This document shows, in pieces, positions 60,595 to 64,000 of a stretch of 64,000 bases of DNA. Each line of letters begins with the position of its first letter. Positions within the stretch are counted from its first letter, which is position 1. The position numbers were made by a program, and so were the translations under genes. This DNA is from Homalodisca vitripennis. Taxonomy: Eukaryota; Arthropoda; Insecta; Hemiptera; Cicadellidae. The notes below the pieces were generated by a model that made no database searches, was not told the origin of the DNA, and saw only the letters and a program-made list of their open reading frames with translations. Where the stretch lies: contig NC_060207.1 of assembly GCF_021130785.1 (NCBI RefSeq), forward strand, positions 198,412,001 to 198,476,000, read 5' to 3'.

Positions 60595-61255
60595 ATAAAA
60601 TAAATAATAAAATAAAAATACCTTTATTGCAAGCGTTTCTCAGTATAACAACTGTTTTACAGAACAACTCTTGTCATATCTTACACTATTAACAATACTG
60701 GGAAATAAAAATAAAAACTAAAACCTATAGACTAAAGAAAACACCCAAACAAGACAAATAAATTAACTGTACAATCATTTTTCTTAATTTACTTTTAAAA
60801 ACAGTAACAGAAGTCTGTTTAAGGTTCTGGGGGAGGTCATTGTACAACTTTGGGCCAAAGTAAGAAAAGCTCCTCCTCCCAAACTCATGCTTGACTCTGG
60901 GAAAGTGAAGCAGGTCACCATGGCGGACACTGCGTTGAGAGACCTTCTCCCGAAATTGGAGCTTCTCGCTCAGGTACCGCTGCTCACCCAGCGCAAGCAC
61001 CTTGTGGATCATGCCACATGTCAGGATCCTGCATACATTTTCCATGGGGGACAAACTGACAGCATCTCGGAAGGGTGACACATGATCAAAGCGCCTCGAA
61101 TTGAAAATGAATCGAACTGCAGAGTTTTTCAGTCTTTGAATCCGATCTATGTCTCCCCCTAGAGATACTGTTGCCGTATGCAGGATAGCAGTAATAAAAT
61201 ACAGATAGAACAAGAGAACTCATAAGCCGGAGCTTAGCGGATTCTGGCAGCAGAC
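60595..61255 (-). mobile_element. 3' end of a LINE inserted in block B
   Basis: On the minus strand an ORF2 C-terminal frame is followed by a short untranslated region, an AATAAA signal (60628-60623) and a TTTTA-rich tail. Only the last 660 bp of the element are present, as is usual for 5'-truncated LINE copies. The tail of simple TTTTA repeats resembles that of CR1/jockey-related elements without a long poly(A). Confidence 0.8.
60725..61213 (-). pseudogene. LINE ORF2 C-terminal region, frame intact but truncated
   Basis: The 162-codon frame includes IDRIQRLKNSAVRFIFNSRR, FDHVSPFRDAVSLSPM and HEFGRRSFSYFGPKLYNDLP. These match the post-RT region of jockey/CR1-type proteins (LQRLQNxxxRFIF, then GxRSFSxxGPKLWNxLP). 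It lacks the endonuclease and the catalytic YADD part. The undisturbed frame suggests a fairly recent insertion compared with the LINE at 36-38 kb. It is shown as a pseudogene because no start or catalytic domain remains. Confidence 0.85.
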
Positions 61256-63381
61256 AGATAAAACTTCTAATGATAATACTATAATGATAATACAGATAAT
61301 ACTATTTATAATAAAAAGCAAAAATATGTAAATATAATACAGTTTTTATAGAGGAATGTGATGAACATGGGAAAATCAAAATCTAAATGTAATTATGTTT
61401 TTTTTTTTATTTGCGGGCTATAACTGATTTGATGTCATTTATAAGTTCAGTAGAACTGACTGCACAATTTAGGTCACTAATAACTTCATTGACGTAACAT
61501 TATTATTACGTGAAGTAATATAGTATAAGTATTACGTATATATATACGTAAGTATTATTAAAATAAAACAAAAAAAGTGTACGAAAAAATGATAATATTA
61601 TGTACGTAAGTTTTGCATAGAAATTTCCGCTTGATTTCCAAATCCTGAACATTAGGTGTTTGTGGTATGTAAATTTCATTACAAATAACGTCTTAAGTAG
61701 AACATATGGAAAGTATTAGATATATTTACACAATATCTTTAATGTTGTGAAATTGTGGCTTATTACAATTTGTTTGATGCGACCAGTTTCACGGTCTTTT
61801 TTAACAAAATAGTAACTGGTCTAACTCAACATACTTTAAAAAAGGAGTGTTTTCCTTTGTTTAGAAGTTGAAGGAAATTAATTTATCAGAAGACTTTTTG
61901 AATGTACATGACACAGTAAGGTATATTGAAAAATATAACGACAACGACTAACGAACTACTCTTTGCTCATTACGTTAACGCTTACTATGTAGCAGCCAGT
62001 AACATAATTATTATTTTCAGTAGCGTGACAGAGCGGTGAGAAAGTTCTGATGTGTGGTATTTTGGATTTCAGCTTTAGTTAACAAGTTTAAAGTGTGTAA
62101 CTTTATGAGTTACCCTTTACAACATCGAACCCTTCCATTATCACAGTTTTAAAGTACCGTCGCCTACCTGAAATACTATGATTGAAATGTCAATGGTTCA
62201 AATAATTATCCAACAGAAAATTGTCAATTACTTACCATGTACTTGTTTATCTGTGTCAAAAACTATAGTCTCTTGTGCAGAAATTACGATAGTTGTTTTC
62301 ACATAAATCATAATACTATTACAAATTAACAACTAAGAATGCCTTCACAATTTTCACATTAGTTTCAGATAGAAATTATCGTGCATGAAAGAATGCTTTA
62401 AAGGTTTTTACAAGTAATCAATGTTTAGAATATTACAGTTACAGAAATGTGTTAACTGGATTAAATAATTTGTCAATGGTGTCTCAAATATAAGATGTTT
62501 TTCACAAATATAAATTGTAAACTTCTACACTAAAGAATGAAATGTAATAGGGTAAATATGATTCTATTTAACCAAATTATAGTAAGCTTTGTTTAAAATG
62601 TTGCAACAAAAATTTACAAAATTAAAAAAAGTAGTACAAGCTAAATTAAGAAGATAACTTTTACTATTAATTTTACACATGTTCAACCAACTTAATGGAA
62701 CCTAACTAAGTGTTGCCTGTATATAAATGAAGTCTTAACAACACTCTATAGGGTTAATAATAATTTCCAAATAGTTACTAGTTAAATACCATCATCATCA
62801 CAGTCCAAGTAGTATGTGAAATTTTGTGTATATATGTGAACATGCAATATATTTACTCTATTAGGTGAACGAAAGATTGCTGATTGTTGTTGAGGAGTAA
62901 AATGTCATTTAAAACCATAAATACTTTGCAAGTATCAAGCAAAGAATAAGATGAATTTATGGATTACAATATAAATATCTTTATGTCTCAATATCATATT
63001 GGTTTCAAATTGAAGATGGTATCTTGAAGTGTTTTGGAATTGCTAACTCTGCCAAAGGAGCTGTTAAGGGAGCGATATTATTTCTTGAGATCCAAAGTGT
63101 GGGAACATATTGACCTCATTTGTATGTTAAACACTTGGATACAGCGTATTTGGTTTTCATTATTTTATTCAGTCCCCCTACAAAAAACTTTTTTGTAAGT
63201 TTGTTTTTACCGTTTTTGTCTATGTGAGATACCAAAGCGTTTGTATTCAGAAACGAATTCCTAGCAGGCTTATACAAGTATGTATGCTATTAACATAACT
63301 TTATGAAATTAGCTATGCTTAGACTATTTTGCATACGTTATATAGTCCTATCAATAAGTGTACGATTTCGTATTATTTGTA

Positions 63382-63384
63382 ACA

Positions 63385-63437
<53 letters not shown>
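63382..63437. repeat. (CA)n microsatellite
   Basis: About 56 bp of CA repeats with one C-doubling, the only long CA tract in the window. The His/Thr frame through it is not a gene. Confidence 0.95.
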
Positions 63438-63439
<2 letters not shown>

Positions 63440-64000
63440 GATAAATGAACACAGAAAACAGGTAAATACATTTGTTATGAAAAAAGTGTAAATATTCTTG
63501 TCCTTGAACTTATTGCCAATTACAAAACTGTAAGCTAGGTAATAGACTAGTAGAAGAAATGTTATTAATTGTATATTGCCCTCCTTTACATTAATAAAGT
63601 TGCTAAAAGTGTTGCAAAATAAGATGCTTCACTATGTTTTCTTGATGAAATGAAAAAATAATGTCTAAACTAAAATAACTTGAAATTAAAGACTACTTTA
63701 TAGAATTGTTATGTAATATGCTAGTTTAATGTGTAGTGTTAAGTAAAATATTTTAATATATAAAATATATATACTATAAATTATTATACTTTTTACTTCT
63801 AATTATTAAGTTTTATTAGCGTCGTATTCCATATATTTCTGTTATTAGGTTTATTTATGTTACTAAAAATAATAGGATTTTGTGAAAAATTTGTTTTACT
63901 ATACAGATTATTATCATTTAAATATCGCCTGAGCACAATGATAAACAATTTTAACCCTTCAATGCTATCTTACCGTGGTAAGAAGCACGATCAATTAGTC

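Larger units (their letters stand above)
51040..64000. repeat. Paralogous block B (partner of 18.77-31.09 kb), truncated by the window end
   Basis: This block is collinear with block A through the anchors listed there. The last 70 bases of the window (GATAAACAATTTTAACCCTT, then GGTAAGAAGCACGA) match 31022-31090, so the duplication continues beyond the window. Insertions specific to B include about 52575-53847, 56612-57240, 59610-59900 and 60595-61255. I see no recognisable host exon in the block. Confidence 0.85.

Noticed and set aside
63303..63491. 62-codon open frame with His/Thr repeats
   Set aside because: It is a translation of a (CA)n microsatellite.

Overview
This is about 64 kb of AT-rich animal nuclear DNA with almost no intact coding sequence. 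Long (TA)n tracts, degenerate non-LTR retrotransposons, Penelope-like element (PLE) pieces and exon fragments of a trehalose/sugar-transporter (Tret1-like) gene suggest an arthropod, most likely an insect. A sap-feeding hemipteran is only a guess. Most open frames in the window are chance frames in AT-rich DNA. No rRNA, CRISPR, plasmid or phage feature was seen.

Layout. Bases 1-12.2 kb are non-coding apart from a family of tRNA-bearing repeats next to (TA)n tracts (1.77-2.2, 9.2-9.5 and 10.1-10.4 kb). One of these tRNA-like sequences keeps perfect A and B boxes and a T5 tract. From 12.2 to 17.9 kb lie fragments of a major-facilitator sugar transporter. Its 3' coding exon plus about 2 kb of downstream DNA is tandemly duplicated (12.96-15.20 and 15.21-17.92 kb), and the two copies differ mainly by one-base indels.

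From 18.8 to 31.1 kb (block A) and from 51.0 kb to the window end (block B), two old paralogous blocks run collinearly at an offset of about 32-34 kb. Between them most sequence has drifted, but short islands without obvious coding capacity remain about 93-94% identical by eye. One island carries the composite homeodomain-cofactor motif TGATTGACAG in both copies. Another has a third, inverted copy at 18.4 kb. Block A alone amplified one segment into a 150-bp tandem array. Block B alone gained a PLE end, a LINE 3' end and possibly a mariner end.

From 31 to 51 kb, between the blocks, the main content is mobile DNA: a 5'-truncated PLE with a GIY-YIG endonuclease relic and a hammerhead-ribozyme fold, a dead jockey/CR1-like LINE of about 2.7 kb, a 0.5-kb foldback element carrying a second hammerhead-like fold, two more relatives of that element, and a diverged tandem repeat of about 200 bp. 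The genes do not form a pathway. The window reads as a repeat-rich gene desert whose most interesting content is the duplicated set of conserved non-coding islands and the ribozyme-bearing retroelement ends.
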